From contig JBBDWR010000012.1 in NCBI GenBank assembly GCA_040902745.1, positions 47,592 through 111,591 of the forward strand: a DNA stretch of 64,000 nt, given 5' to 3'. The notes beneath the pieces were generated by a model. The model searched no databases. It was not told the DNA's origin and saw only the letters and a program-made list of their open reading frames with translations. Below are positions 7,834-17,262 of the stretch, piece after piece. Within the stretch, counting starts at the first letter, position 1; each line of letters opens with the position of its first letter. The position numbers and the translations under genes were made by a program. This DNA comes from JBBDWR01 sp040902745 (GTDB lineage: Bacteria > Actinomycetota > UBA4738 > HRBIN12).

Positions 7834-8418
7834 CTAGGCGTCGTCCTTGCGTAGATGCAGCTCCGCATCGATCTCCAGCTGCACCTTCTTGCCGACGAGG
7901 AATCCGCCGGTCTCGATCGCGACGTTCCATGTCATCCCGAACTCCTCACGGTCGATCTCACCCTTCGCGGTGAACGCCGCCGTGGTGGTGCCGAACGGGT
8001 CGGGACTGACTCCCTCGAAGTCCGCGTCGAGGACGACCTGCCTGGTGACGTCCTTGATCGTGAGATCGCCGACCAACTGGAACTCGGTCCCTTCCTTCGG
8101 CCGGACCTCCTTGGAGCGGAAGGTCAGCTTCGGAAACTGCTCGATGTCGAGGAAGTCTGCGCTCTTGAGGTGCTTGTCACGATCGGCGCTGTTGGTTTCG
8201 ATGCTGGCCGCGTCGATCTCGACCTCGACCCAGCTCTTCAGTGGGTCCTCTTCGAAGTGCACGGCGCCAGAGATCGTGGTGAATCGACCGCGGGTCTTCG
8301 TCAGGACGTGGCGCGCGACGAACGCGGCACTCGTGTGCGCGGGATCGAGGTCCCATGTGCCGGCGAGCGGCGCGTCGACCCCGTTCACCTGGCGTCCGGT
8401 AATGGTTTCGGTGCTCAT
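7834..8418 (-). CDS. YceI family protein
   Basis: 194 residues, one YceI lipocalin-like beta-barrel domain: AGTWDLDPAHTSAAFVARHV, then VEVEIDAASIETNSADRDKHLKS, FRSKEV, GDLTIKDVTRQVVLD, and EFGMTWN. These are the family landmarks for isoprenoid-binding or polyprenoid-type proteins. No signal peptide, so the cytoplasmic actinobacterial form. Divergent from an HxlR regulator with a palindrome between, which likely controls it. Convergent with the aminotransferase gene. Confidence 0.93.
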   Translation of the reverse strand: MSTETITGRQVNGVDAPLAGTWDLDPAHTSAAFVARHVLTKTRGRFTTISGAVHFEEDPLKSWVEVEIDAASIETNSADRDKHLKSADFLDIEQFPKLTFRSKEVRPKEGTEFQLVGDLTIKDVTRQVVLDADFEGVSPDPFGTTTAAFTAKGEIDREEFGMTWNVAIETGGFLVGKKVQLEIDAELHLRKDDA

Positions 8419-8494
8419 GTGATCCCCCTTCTCTCCGGAGTCCTCCCGGTACCAGCAGGTAGGGAAGGAACTTCAGCTTCTGGGTGTTCTAACC

Positions 8495-8511
8495 GATAGT
8501 GAGCTACTATC
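8495..8511. promoter_or_regulatory. palindromic operator between yceI and hxlR-type gene
   Basis: GATAGT-GAGCT-ACTATC: perfect 6-bp arms (8495-8500, 8506-8511) centred between the divergent genes. Probable binding site of the HxlR-family protein encoded alongside; inference from position and symmetry. Confidence 0.6.
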
Positions 8512-8546
8512 TATTCCAGAGTTACTAAGGAATGTGGAGTCCCCCG

Positions 8547-8969
8547 ATGCCCGACCGACAGCTCGAGACGAACCCCCTGCTTGCGACCCCTCCGGGAAGA
8601 ACATCTGCGCGGATGCAACCCGTTCAGGACGAGACCGCCCCGGTGTGTAAGCACTTCCAGCGAGCAGCCGAGATCATCGGCAAGCGCTGGACAACGCAGA
8701 TCATCCGCGCCCTGCTTCAGGACGTCAGCCGCTATACCGACATCCGAGTGGCCGTATCCGGCATCTCTGACCACTTGCTCTCCGAACGACTCAAGGAGCT
8801 CGAGTCCGAAGGCATCGTGGCCCGGTGCGTGACCCCCGACACCCCCGTCCGGATCGACTACCGCCTGACGGACAAAGGCAAGGACCTCACCGGCTCGATC
8901 GAGGCGCTCGCTGCCTGGGCCGAACGCTGGGCAGCCGCCGACCCCGGCGCAGCGCCGCCGGAGTCCTAG
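8547..8969 (+). CDS. HxlR family transcriptional regulator
   Basis: 140 residues from ATG 8547, chosen because GGAG lies seven bases upstream; an in-frame ATG at 8532 lacks a usable SD. A single winged-helix domain: CKHFQRAAEIIGKRWTTQII (with the family Cys, a candidate redox/electrophile sensor), SDHLLSERLKELESEGIVAR as recognition helix and wing, YRLTDKGKDL at the end. Likely autoregulator and regulator of the divergent yceI gene through the GATAGT palindrome. Confidence 0.9.
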   Translation: MPDRQLETNPLLATPPGRTSARMQPVQDETAPVCKHFQRAAEIIGKRWTTQIIRALLQDVSRYTDIRVAVSGISDHLLSERLKELESEGIVARCVTPDTPVRIDYRLTDKGKDLTGSIEALAAWAERWAAADPGAAPPES

Positions 8970-9991
8970 TCCGGGACGAACACCTCGGTGGTGTCGGTCG
9001 CTAGTCCCCCGCCCTGACGCATACCCCCGTCGGCGACGTACACACGCCCGCCCCGGACGACCGCCTGGAAGCCGTGGCGACGAGAACGCATCGGTGCGAG
9101 CGTGCGCCACGTGTTGCCGACCGGGTCGTAGGCCTCGACTTTCCGGTACGCCTTCCCGTTGCCTTCGCCGCCGATCACGAGGATCTCATCACCGAGCAAC
9201 GCCACGGCGTAGCCCCCCCGCGGGGTCGGCAACTCCGCGTAGCCGGACGTCCAGTCACCCGTCGACAGATCGAGCGCGTCGACGTAGCCGAACGGTGTCT
9301 GCGCCATCCCGGTCCTGCCGCCGATCGCCCACAGCATGTCGTCGACGACCACTGCTTGGAAATGATCCCGGGCCCTCGGCATGTCGGGGAGCGAGGTCCA
9401 TTCGTCCGCGATCGGGTCATAGACGTCAACCCACGGGACGGCGATGTTCTCGCCCGAGATCGGCTCGGCGATCAGGCCACCGACGTAGTAGATCAACCCG
9501 TCGTGTACGGCGACTCCGCCGGCGCCGCGCTCCCGCCCTTCGGGCATCGGGGCGCCAGAGTCGATCGAGCCCGAGGCGGGATCGTAGACCCATACCGAAT
9601 CGGATGCGGGCTTGGGTCTCCCCGGCTGCATCACGAGCCCACCGATCCAGTAGATCCGTCGATCGAGCACCACCGCCTGGATGTGGTTCAGCACTGCCGG
9701 CAGATCGCCCAACGGCACCCAGACGTCGCGGCGGAAGTTGTAGCGCTCGAGCAACGTGCCACCCCAGCCGAGGTAGGCGAAACGACCGACGCGAGCCATC
9801 GCGACCTCGCCGCGGGCGAGACCCGTGCTCTCCCGAGCCAGCCACTGTCCCGAAGCCCCTGCACGAACGACCGCGTCTGCCTCGGAGCGATCGGCTGCAG
9901 GAGCCGCTGGCGGGAGCGTGAGGAACGTCGTCGCGAGCACCACGCACACGACGCCCGCAAAAGGGAGGGATATCCGGCGACCCGGGTTCAT
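8966..9991 (-). CDS. secreted Kelch-repeat protein
   Basis: 341 residues with an N-terminal signal peptide (hydrophobic about residues 11-32, PAAPAA at the cleavage region). About five Kelch repeats follow, recognisable by blades such as IYWIGGLV, IYYVGGLI, LWAIGGRTG, ILVIGGEG and VYVADGG, each followed by a VYDP / AYDPVGNTW type strand. These predict a beta-propeller outside the membrane. The start overlaps the stop of the propeller gene upstream (ATGA), and that gene overlaps nothing upstream, so they are co-transcribed. Ligand unknown. Confidence 0.88.
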   Translation of the reverse strand: MNPGRRISLPFAGVVCVVLATTFLTLPPAAPAADRSEADAVVRAGASGQWLARESTGLARGEVAMARVGRFAYLGWGGTLLERYNFRRDVWVPLGDLPAVLNHIQAVVLDRRIYWIGGLVMQPGRPKPASDSVWVYDPASGSIDSGAPMPEGRERGAGGVAVHDGLIYYVGGLIAEPISGENIAVPWVDVYDPIADEWTSLPDMPRARDHFQAVVVDDMLWAIGGRTGMAQTPFGYVDALDLSTGDWTSGYAELPTPRGGYAVALLGDEILVIGGEGNGKAYRKVEAYDPVGNTWRTLAPMRSRRHGFQAVVRGGRVYVADGGMRQGGGLATDTTEVFVPD

Positions 9992-12390
9992 CGTTGTCTA
10001 TCCGCTCTTGCGTTTCCTGCGGGAGACGCGACTGCCTTCAGTGAATCCCATACGGCTGGGAACGGTGGGCCGGACCCAGCCGAGGTGCAGAGCAATCCGA
10101 CCGCGATCCCCTCATCGGCGTCGACCCAGGCGGTCGGCACTGCGACCGGGGGGCCGAGCCACTCGACCGGGCCGGCCGACCCCTGATCGACGATGGCGTA
10201 TCCGGACCGCACGGACGAGGCTTCGGGATCTAGCTCGACGATCAGATCGACGGCCTCCGGGCCGGGCAGGGTGAGATCGATCGATCGTCGCGCACCGATC
10301 GAGCCCCCGAGTTCGCGCAAGAAGCTGACGCCCCGCTCGCCGAGAGACACCGCGATGTAGTCGTCCTGACCACCGGTACCGAGCTGGATCCCGACCGCTT
10401 GACGGCCCACCGGCGCGGCTCCGCCGAAGGGCGCCAGGACCCGGGAACGGACCCGAAGTGCAGGCGATCCGGGGTCGACGTCGATCCCGACCTGGAAGCC
10501 CTGATCCTGGGAGTTGGCGAGCCCGCGTGCCGTACCCGCGGTCGCATCGTCGATCGCGAAGGTTCCCGTCGCACTTCCCACGGTCATGCCGGCAGGATCG
10601 AACCGATCCGAGTAGTCCGTGACCCCGTCGTTCATCAAGCCGGTGAACCCGCTCCCCAGCAGACCGCCCTGATCGTCCTCCCCGGGATCCCACGTGAGGC
10701 GCAGCGGCACAGCCGTGGTACTTCCGTTCTCAGGATCCACCGCGAATCGGTCGGTCCGGTCGTTTAGGCCGTCGTCGTCATCGTCGAGGTCCAACGGATC
10801 CGAGGTGAAGTCGCCGTCCGCGTCCGCAGGAGTGTCGGCCGCGGAGCACGGGTCCGTGGCGTTCGCGACCTCGTCGGCGTTGTCGTATCCGTCTGCGTCT
10901 TCGTCGATCGCGGGGTCGTCGATCCCGGAGCACGATGGAGGCGCCCCTCCGTAGTCGTTCGGCTCGAAGACCACGATCCTGCTCGTCAGGTGATCGGAGA
11001 CCCAGATCGTTCCCGGGAAGGGGCCGTCGTCCCCTTGCGCCCACACATCCAGTGGCTTCTTCGCGGCAGTGGAGAACAGCGTGTCGACAGAAGTGACGGC
11101 CGTGCCGTCCGGGGTCAGCTGGATCCGCGAAACCCGGTTGTCGAGTAGCGTCGCGACGAGCAGCTCGCCGGTCATGGCACCGGCGAAGTTTGACGCGGTG
11201 TACTCCGCGATCCCGTTGGTGGATTCGGCGAAGGTCGCGAGCGAACCTCGCTCCGGGCCCGGGTCCAGAAAGGCGCACTCGACGGGATTGCCCGCCGGGA
11301 CCGGCGATTGCCCGCCCCACACGTTGGCGGTGTTGGCTCGCGTCGGGTTCGGGGCACCGTTGTAGTCGCCGGGTCCCTGGACAAGGTGCAAGCTATCCGG
11401 TCGAGACTCGCCGGGCTCGCTGGGCTCGTCCGTGCAGATACCCGCCGGCCCTTCCTCCACGGGAAGCCCCCCTGCCCCCGCGTTCGGACCGTTGTCGGTG
11501 GCGTAGAGACGTCCGTTGGAGGCGAGCACGAGGTCGAAGGGGTTGCGGAACCCGGGCGAGTACACCTGCACGGGACCCTCGGGGACGATCCGAGCCTGGT
11601 TACGGCCGTCGTTGCCGCCGAACGGGTCGTTCGCGTCGATCGGGCCGGGCCGCGTGTGGTCGTTCAGCGTGGGGATGTCGTACGGGAGCTGACCGAGACC
11701 CGCGAGATCGACCGAAAGGATCGCACCGGACAGCGCGTACTCCGGAAGGTAGGCAAGCGAAGCGGACGGCGCTCCCATGTTCGTGTTCCCACCCTGCGCG
11801 ACGAACAGCGTGTCGGACTCGGGATCCAGCGCGAGGCCGTTCGTCACGTGGACCTCCTCCGAGCGGGGCAATCCGCGAACGAGCAGACGATGCACCCACT
11901 TCGACCCGTTCCATCGCAGCCTCGAGACGGTCCCGGAGTTCGTGTCGAGCCCCGTGTCGCCGATGTGCATCCCACCGCGAGGGTCACTGGACGTGACGAA
12001 CAGCACCGGGTGTTCGGGCTTTCCGGTGACGAGTAGACCGGTCACGAGACGACCGGCTACCGCCGGGTTGGGAGTGCCGTCATCGTCGTGATTGGGGATC
12101 GTCGCGACCTTGACGATCGTCTCCGTTGCGGCCACGCGGAAGTCGTTCGGACCGTCGCGGACCACCGAATACACGTTGATCCTTCCGTCGACTTGGCCGA
12201 CGTAGAGTCGCCCGTCGGGACCGAACTGCAACGAGGTGGGCCGCACCGACACGTGAGCGGCGAGATCAACCTTGCCGAAGCCGATCGCCGCTCCGTCCAG
12301 CTGAGCAGAACCGGCCCCCAGAGTGCCGGCAGCGAGGAGGAACACGGTGATCCCTCGGCCAAGCCGGCGACCTCGGTGCGAATGGATCAT
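9988..12390 (-). CDS. secreted beta-propeller protein with calcium-type DxD repeats (copy 2)
   Basis: 800 residues; start at ATG 12390 just before the signal peptide (RGITVFLLAAGTLGAGSAQ). The N-terminal half is a sorbosone/glucose-dehydrogenase-like propeller (SLQFGPDGRLYVGQVDG, NGLALDPESDTLFVAQGG, VYSPGFRNPFDLVLASNGRLY). A short aspartate-rich stretch (DEDADGYDNADEVANATDPC to DLDDDDDGLNDRTD, about residues 487-540) resembles thrombospondin type 3 / calcium-binding repeats. A C-terminal jelly-roll-like domain completes it. It is about 70 percent alike by eye to the upstream neighbour over its full length. PQQ-dependent sugar oxidation is possible from the fold, but catalytic residues were not verified. 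Confidence 0.8.
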   Translation of the reverse strand: MIHSHRGRRLGRGITVFLLAAGTLGAGSAQLDGAAIGFGKVDLAAHVSVRPTSLQFGPDGRLYVGQVDGRINVYSVVRDGPNDFRVAATETIVKVATIPNHDDDGTPNPAVAGRLVTGLLVTGKPEHPVLFVTSSDPRGGMHIGDTGLDTNSGTVSRLRWNGSKWVHRLLVRGLPRSEEVHVTNGLALDPESDTLFVAQGGNTNMGAPSASLAYLPEYALSGAILSVDLAGLGQLPYDIPTLNDHTRPGPIDANDPFGGNDGRNQARIVPEGPVQVYSPGFRNPFDLVLASNGRLYATDNGPNAGAGGLPVEEGPAGICTDEPSEPGESRPDSLHLVQGPGDYNGAPNPTRANTANVWGGQSPVPAGNPVECAFLDPGPERGSLATFAESTNGIAEYTASNFAGAMTGELLVATLLDNRVSRIQLTPDGTAVTSVDTLFSTAAKKPLDVWAQGDDGPFPGTIWVSDHLTSRIVVFEPNDYGGAPPSCSGIDDPAIDEDADGYDNADEVANATDPCSAADTPADADGDFTSDPLDLDDDDDGLNDRTDRFAVDPENGSTTAVPLRLTWDPGEDDQGGLLGSGFTGLMNDGVTDYSDRFDPAGMTVGSATGTFAIDDATAGTARGLANSQDQGFQVGIDVDPGSPALRVRSRVLAPFGGAAPVGRQAVGIQLGTGGQDDYIAVSLGERGVSFLRELGGSIGARRSIDLTLPGPEAVDLIVELDPEASSVRSGYAIVDQGSAGPVEWLGPPVAVPTAWVDADEGIAVGLLCTSAGSGPPFPAVWDSLKAVASPAGNARADRQR

Positions 12391-12457
12391 CCCGTCGGCC
12401 CTTCTCGTTCCTCCAGCGAACGGGGGGCGACCACAGGGGCTGCCGAAAGCGTCAAGA

Positions 12458-14845
12458 TCACGGTGCGCCGCCGACGAGGGACGTCGCCTTGAGCGAATCC
12501 CACACCGCGGGGAACGTCGGGGCCGGACCCTCGGACGTCGCGGTGACACCCACAGCGAGTCCCGCGGTCGCCGCGATCCAGCCGGCAGGAACGGATACGG
12601 GTGGGCCGAGGGCGATCGCCGGGCCGGCCGCTCCTGCGTTCACCGAGGCGTAGCGAGGCTGCACCGTCGACGCCGCCGGATCCACTTCGAGGATGAGATC
12701 GACCGCCTCCGGACCCGGCAGGACGAACGGCGTCGATCGGCGCGCGCCGATCGTCCCATTGCGTTCGCGCAAAAAAGAGACGCCATCGGCCGTGAGCGAC
12801 AACTCCACGTAGTCGTCCTGGCCGCCGGTGCCGAGCACGATGCCCACGGCTTGGCCGGGTTCGGGAGCCTGATCACCGAACGGAGCCACGACGCGGCCAC
12901 GCAGCCGGAACGTGCCGCTGGTCGGCCCGATGTCGATCCCCGCCTGGAAGCCGAAGTCCTGCGTGTTCGCTGGGCCGTGGGAGGTTCCCTCTCCGGCGGC
13001 GTCGATCGTGAGCGACCCCGTGGCGCTGCCGACCGTCATGGCCGACGGATCGAAGCGATCCGCGTAGTCGCGCACGCCGTCGGACATCAGCCCGGTGAAC
13101 CCGGAATCGAGCAGTCCTCCCGGGCTCGGATCGCCCGCGTCCCACGTGAGCCGCAGCGGCAGCGTGCTCGATCTCCCGTCGTCCGGATCCACCGCGAAGG
13201 CATCGACCTCGTCGCCGAGACCGTCGTTGTCGTCGTCGGGATCGGCACCGTCCGAGGTCAGATCGCCGTCCGCGTCGGGAGGAACGTCGGCGGCGGAGCA
13301 CGGATCGGTCCCATTGGCCAGCTCGTCGGCGTTGTCGTAGCCGTCGCCGTCCTCGTCCAACGCGGGGTCGTGCAGGCCGGTGCAAGGCGGTGGCGTGCCG
13401 TCATAGTCGTTGGGCTCGAACACCGCGATCTTTCCCGACGGGTGGTCGGCGACCCAGATCGTTCCGGGGAACGGCCCCGAGTCGGGTTGCGTCGTCACGT
13501 CGAGCGGGCGCTTGGCCACCCCGGAGAAGAGGGTGTCGACCGAAGACGCCGTGCTCCCGTCGGTGGAGAGCTGCACCCGCGACACGAGGTTGTCCAGCAG
13601 GGTTACCAGGAGCAGATCGCCTTGCATCGCGCCCTCGAAGTTCGACGCGGTGTATTCGGCGATCCCGTTGGTCGACTCGGGGAACGTCGCGAGCGACCCG
13701 CGCGCTGGTCCCGAGTCCAAGAAGTCGCACTCCACCGGGTTCGCGCCGACCGCTGCGACCGGAGAGCGGTTCCCCCAGGTGTTCTCAGTGTTGCCGCGCG
13801 TCGGGTTGGGAGCCCCGTTGTAGTCATCCGGTCCTTCGACCAGGTGCAGGCTGTCGAACGCGGTCTCCCCCGGCTCCTGCGGTTCGTCCGTACACACGCC
13901 CCCGGGCCCTTCGCCCGCCGGGAGGCCGCCCGCGCCGGCGTTGGGCCCGTTGTCGGTCGCGTAGAGCAGACCGTTGGACGCGAGCAGCACGTCGTACGGA
14001 TTCCGGAACCCGGGCGAGTAGACCTGCACGGGACCGCCGGGCACGATCTTGGCCTGGTTCCGTCCATCGTTGCCGCCGAACGGGTCGTTGGCGTCCGGGC
14101 TCCCGGGGCGCGAACGATCGTTGAGGGTCGGCAGCTCGTACGGACCGTTGCCCACAGCGACCAGGTCCACCGACAAGATCGCGCCCGACAACGCGTACTC
14201 GGGCAAGAAGTTGAACGACGCCGAGGGCGCGCCCATGTTCGTGTGTCCACCCTGCGCGATGTAGAGGGTGTCGGATGCAGCGTCCACGGCCAAGCCGTTC
14301 GTCGCGTGCACCTCTTCGGATCGGGGCAGGCCCACCACGAGCACCCGGTGCCGCCAGCGCGTGCCGGTCCACGCCAGCCGCGAGAGGGAGCCCGAGTTCG
14401 TGTCCAGTCCGGTATCGCCGGTCTCGGAGTTCCCGATCCGCGGGTCGCTGGAGGTCACGTAGAGCACCGGGCGGACGGCCGTGCCGACCACGAGCATCCC
14501 GGTCACGAACCGCCCGGTCACCGACGGATTCAAAGTGCCATCGTCGTCGTGATTCGGGATCGAGCGGACCGCCGAGATCGTCTCGGTCGCGCCGACCCGG
14601 TACGTGTTGGGACCATCGCGGACGATCGCGTATGCGTAGATCTTTCCGTCGAGCTGAGCCACGTAGAGGCGTCCGTCGGGACCGAACTGCAGCGACGTGG
14701 GACGCTCCGAGCGCTCCAGAGACAGCAGGCCTTTGCCGAAGCCGATCGCGGCGCCCCCCGCGCGAACGGGCGCGGCGGCGAGCACCCCTGCGGCGAGCAC
14801 CACCGTGAGGAACACCACCCCGACGTGTCGGCGGCGAGTTCTCAT
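12458..14845 (-). CDS. secreted beta-propeller protein with calcium-type DxD repeats (copy 1)
   Basis: 795 residues. Signal peptide (VVFLTVVLAAGVLAAAPVRA). Same three-part organisation as the downstream paralog: propeller with SLQFGPDGRLYVAQLDG and the NAGAGGLP loop, aspartate-rich segment (DEDGDGYDNADELANGTDPC, DPDDDNDGLGDEVD), and a C-terminal domain with GIVLGTGGQDDYVELSL. It starts at the stop of the sulfatase gene (ATGA), so translation is coupled. The two paralogs are a tandem duplication separated by 67 bases. Substrate unknown; extracellular sulfated glycan or polymer processing is suggested only by the sulfatase neighbour. Confidence 0.82.
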   Translation of the reverse strand: MRTRRRHVGVVFLTVVLAAGVLAAAPVRAGGAAIGFGKGLLSLERSERPTSLQFGPDGRLYVAQLDGKIYAYAIVRDGPNTYRVGATETISAVRSIPNHDDDGTLNPSVTGRFVTGMLVVGTAVRPVLYVTSSDPRIGNSETGDTGLDTNSGSLSRLAWTGTRWRHRVLVVGLPRSEEVHATNGLAVDAASDTLYIAQGGHTNMGAPSASFNFLPEYALSGAILSVDLVAVGNGPYELPTLNDRSRPGSPDANDPFGGNDGRNQAKIVPGGPVQVYSPGFRNPYDVLLASNGLLYATDNGPNAGAGGLPAGEGPGGVCTDEPQEPGETAFDSLHLVEGPDDYNGAPNPTRGNTENTWGNRSPVAAVGANPVECDFLDSGPARGSLATFPESTNGIAEYTASNFEGAMQGDLLLVTLLDNLVSRVQLSTDGSTASSVDTLFSGVAKRPLDVTTQPDSGPFPGTIWVADHPSGKIAVFEPNDYDGTPPPCTGLHDPALDEDGDGYDNADELANGTDPCSAADVPPDADGDLTSDGADPDDDNDGLGDEVDAFAVDPDDGRSSTLPLRLTWDAGDPSPGGLLDSGFTGLMSDGVRDYADRFDPSAMTVGSATGSLTIDAAGEGTSHGPANTQDFGFQAGIDIGPTSGTFRLRGRVVAPFGDQAPEPGQAVGIVLGTGGQDDYVELSLTADGVSFLRERNGTIGARRSTPFVLPGPEAVDLILEVDPAASTVQPRYASVNAGAAGPAIALGPPVSVPAGWIAATAGLAVGVTATSEGPAPTFPAVWDSLKATSLVGGAP

Positions 14846-16260
14846 GCCGGGAAGGCGAAGCCCGGCGGAACCGGATCGCAGAGCTGGACCAGCCGCTGAT
14901 GCAACGAGTCCACCTCGTCGGCGTAGCGGCTCCTGTTCACGACGTTCCGCAGCTCGGAGGGATCGCGATGCAGGTCGTACAACTCGAGCTCACCGGTCTC
15001 GTACACGGAGTAGAGATAGCGCGGATCGCGGATCGCGCAGTAGGCCGGTACCTCCTTGTTGACGATCCCGAACGCCGCGTGCTCGATCAGGAACTCCTCA
15101 CGCCAGGTCGGGTCGGTACCCGCCAACAGGGGCACCAGACTGGAGCCCTCGACCCCCGGCGCCGCGGTTCCGGCCACCTCTGCGATCGTGGGTGCGAGGT
15201 CCACGTTGAGCACGAACCGATCCTGCACGGTGTCCGCAGCGGTGATCGGGTCGTAGCGGATCGCCATCGGCACACGGATGCTCTCCTCATAGGGAACGAC
15301 CTTGCGGTCCCAGCGATGCTCTCCCCACAAGATCCCGTTGTCGGAGAGGAACACGACCAGCGTGTTCGACAAGCGTCCGGTGTCCTCCAGGGCGGTCAAG
15401 ATCCGGTCGACCCCTTCGTCGGCGGCCAGCAGGCTCCGGTGCTGGTTGCGCCGGAACTCGTCCATCGCCGCCCGGGTCGCACCTCGCAGCCGCGATCGGG
15501 CACGGATGTACGCCGGCTTGTCGGCGATCCGGTCCTCGTTGTAGCTCGGCGGCCGCCAATCGGTCAGGTCGGAGAAGGCCGTCGCGTGCCGCGGCGCGGG
15601 CGTTGCCGGGCCGTGCGGTGCGTACGGGGTGAAGGTGAGGAACAGGGACTGCTCGGCGTCGGTCCCACGGATGAAGGAGGCGGCCTGCGCCGCGAGCACG
15701 TCTGTGGCATAGTCCTGCTCCGCGTCGCCGAATGCCGTGAGCACGCCGTCGTCCACGAGCGAGTAGTTGAAGTAGTCGGCGCGCTGGAACGCGAGCCAGC
15801 GGTCCCACCCCGGGGGCACGTACGGGCCCTCGTACTGGTTGAGGTACTTGCCGATCAGGGCGGTGCGATACCCCGCGTCGTGTAACCAGGTCGCGATCGT
15901 CGACGAGTCGTCGAACGCGGAGAACCCACCGAACGCACCGCCGTTCGAGTACACGCCCGTCGTGTGCGAGTACTTGCCGGTGAGGATGGTCGCGCGACTG
16001 GGACAGCACAACGGGTTGACGACGAAGGCGTTCGAGAATCCGATCCCCTTGTCGTAGATCTCCGAATGTACGGTCGGCATCGTCTGCGGGGTGAGCGCCT
16101 CGTGGCGAAGATCGTCCATCACCACGAGGACCACGTTCGGTGGGGAGACAGGCAGCTCGCCCGCGCCGACGGGACCGGGCGCCGGCAACGCGAGCACGGC
16201 GACCACCGTCGCCGTCACCAGCGCGAGCGCGATATACGAGAAGCGTGCAGAGGAACGCAC
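14842..16260 (-). CDS. secreted type I sulfatase
   Basis: 472 residues. Signal peptide to about residue 34. The alkaline-phosphatase-superfamily sulfatase core is complete: metal Asp pair in VLVVMDDLRHE (49-50), the formylglycine motif CCPSR (Cys85 to be oxidised, CxPSR) in PLCCPSRATILTGKYSH, TALIGKYLNQ, the distal metal site VVFLSDNGILWGEHRW, and a C-terminal LYDLHRDPSELRN segment typical of bacterial arylsulfatase-like enzymes. It heads the operon sulfatase - two propellers - Kelch. A formylglycine-generating enzyme is needed and is not in this window. Natural sulfate ester unknown. Confidence 0.93.
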   Translation of the reverse strand: MRSSARFSYIALALVTATVVAVLALPAPGPVGAGELPVSPPNVVLVVMDDLRHEALTPQTMPTVHSEIYDKGIGFSNAFVVNPLCCPSRATILTGKYSHTTGVYSNGGAFGGFSAFDDSSTIATWLHDAGYRTALIGKYLNQYEGPYVPPGWDRWLAFQRADYFNYSLVDDGVLTAFGDAEQDYATDVLAAQAASFIRGTDAEQSLFLTFTPYAPHGPATPAPRHATAFSDLTDWRPPSYNEDRIADKPAYIRARSRLRGATRAAMDEFRRNQHRSLLAADEGVDRILTALEDTGRLSNTLVVFLSDNGILWGEHRWDRKVVPYEESIRVPMAIRYDPITAADTVQDRFVLNVDLAPTIAEVAGTAAPGVEGSSLVPLLAGTDPTWREEFLIEHAAFGIVNKEVPAYCAIRDPRYLYSVYETGELELYDLHRDPSELRNVVNRSRYADEVDSLHQRLVQLCDPVPPGFAFPA

Positions 16261-16353
16261 GGAGGTCCTCCGAGCAGGGGAGTCGTACGGGTCGAGACGG
16301 ACGGTATCCCGCGATCGCTGTCCCCCGCAAGGGGGACCTTCGGCGGAGAGCCC

Positions 16354-17262
16354 TTAGTCGGCTCCGGCCGCCGAGCGAACCTGCACGCCCGCGTCCTCCT
16401 CGAGCACGGTCACGAGCGCCGAATGATCGAGCTCCCCGCCGCCCGAGTCGACGAGCCGTTGCAGCTGCTCCACGACTCGTTCGAACGCCGGTGTCGGCAC
16501 GCCGAGTTCCGCCGCGGTCTCCTCGATGATCCGGGCGTCCTTGCGATGGAGCCGGATCCGGAATCCGGGATCGAACGTCCCGGCGAGCATCCGCTGCCCG
16601 TGCACCTCGAGGATCTTGGAACCCGCGAAACCGCCCAGCAGCGCTTCACGAACCTTTGCGGGATCCACGCCGGCCTTCGCCGCCAGCACGAGCGCCTCGG
16701 CGACCGCCTCGATGTTCGCCGCGACGACGAGCTGGTTGCACGCCTTCGTCACCTGCCCGGCACCACTCGGCCCGACCAGCACGATGCTCTTGCCCAGCAC
16801 CTCGAAGATCGGCATGGCCCGAGCGAAGTCCTCCTGGCGCCCCCCGACCATGATCGACAAGGCCCCCTCGATCGCACCCTTCTCGCCCCCAGAAACCGGT
16901 GCGTCTAGGAACCCCACCGCCTTCGCCGCGAACACCGCCGCCAGCTTCCGGGTAGCCCCCGGCGAGATAGAAGACATGTCGATGACCAACTGCCCCGCCC
17001 GCACCCCATCAACCACCGGATCCGGCCCCGACACCAACACCGCCTCCACATCCGGCGTGTCCGGCAACATCGTGATCACCACATCAACCCGCCCCGCCAC
17101 CTCCGCAGGACTCTCCCCCCGCTTCGCCCCCGCCGCGACCACCTCATCAACCGATCCCGCCGACCGCGAATGCGCCACAACCTCGTACCCCGCCCCCAAC
17201 AGATTCATCACCATGGGCTTGCCCATGATCCCCACCCCGACAAACCCCACCGTCTCCGTCAT
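16354..17262 (-). CDS. beta-hydroxyacid dehydrogenase (HIBADH/tartronate semialdehyde reductase-like)
   Basis: 302 residues. N-terminal Rossmann domain (GFVGVGIMGKPMVMNLL, GxGxxG; residues 6-22), substrate motif DAPVSGGEKGA (120-130), catalytic lysine Lys173 in GAGQVTKACNQ, then the all-helical C-terminal domain with HRKDARI. It oxidises or reduces 3-hydroxyisobutyrate, 3-hydroxypropionate or tartronate-type 3-hydroxyacids with NAD(P). Next to an omega-aminotransferase and a malonate/methylmalonate semialdehyde dehydrogenase, a role on the same semialdehyde is likely. Odd feature: the 5' part (about 16900-17262) uses GGG, GTG and TTG codons heavily, while the 3' part uses C-ending codons, suggesting a mosaic gene. 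Confidence 0.87.
   Translation of the reverse strand: MTETVGFVGVGIMGKPMVMNLLGAGYEVVAHSRSAGSVDEVVAAGAKRGESPAEVAGRVDVVITMLPDTPDVEAVLVSGPDPVVDGVRAGQLVIDMSSISPGATRKLAAVFAAKAVGFLDAPVSGGEKGAIEGALSIMVGGRQEDFARAMPIFEVLGKSIVLVGPSGAGQVTKACNQLVVAANIEAVAEALVLAAKAGVDPAKVREALLGGFAGSKILEVHGQRMLAGTFDPGFRIRLHRKDARIIEETAAELGVPTPAFERVVEQLQRLVDSGGGELDHSALVTVLEEDAGVQVRSAAGAD

Noticed and set aside
8504..8517. TATCTATTCC shared with 47549-47558
   Set aside because: One 10-base match at two unrelated promoters; no symmetry or third copy, so probably chance.
10480..10490. other GTCGAC hexamers inside coding regions
   Set aside because: The hexamer is common in this high-GC DNA; these copies lack the extended GATTGTCGACAGTC context.
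12323..14899. 858-codon plus-strand frame
   Set aside because: Antisense shadow of the propeller paralog; no domain.
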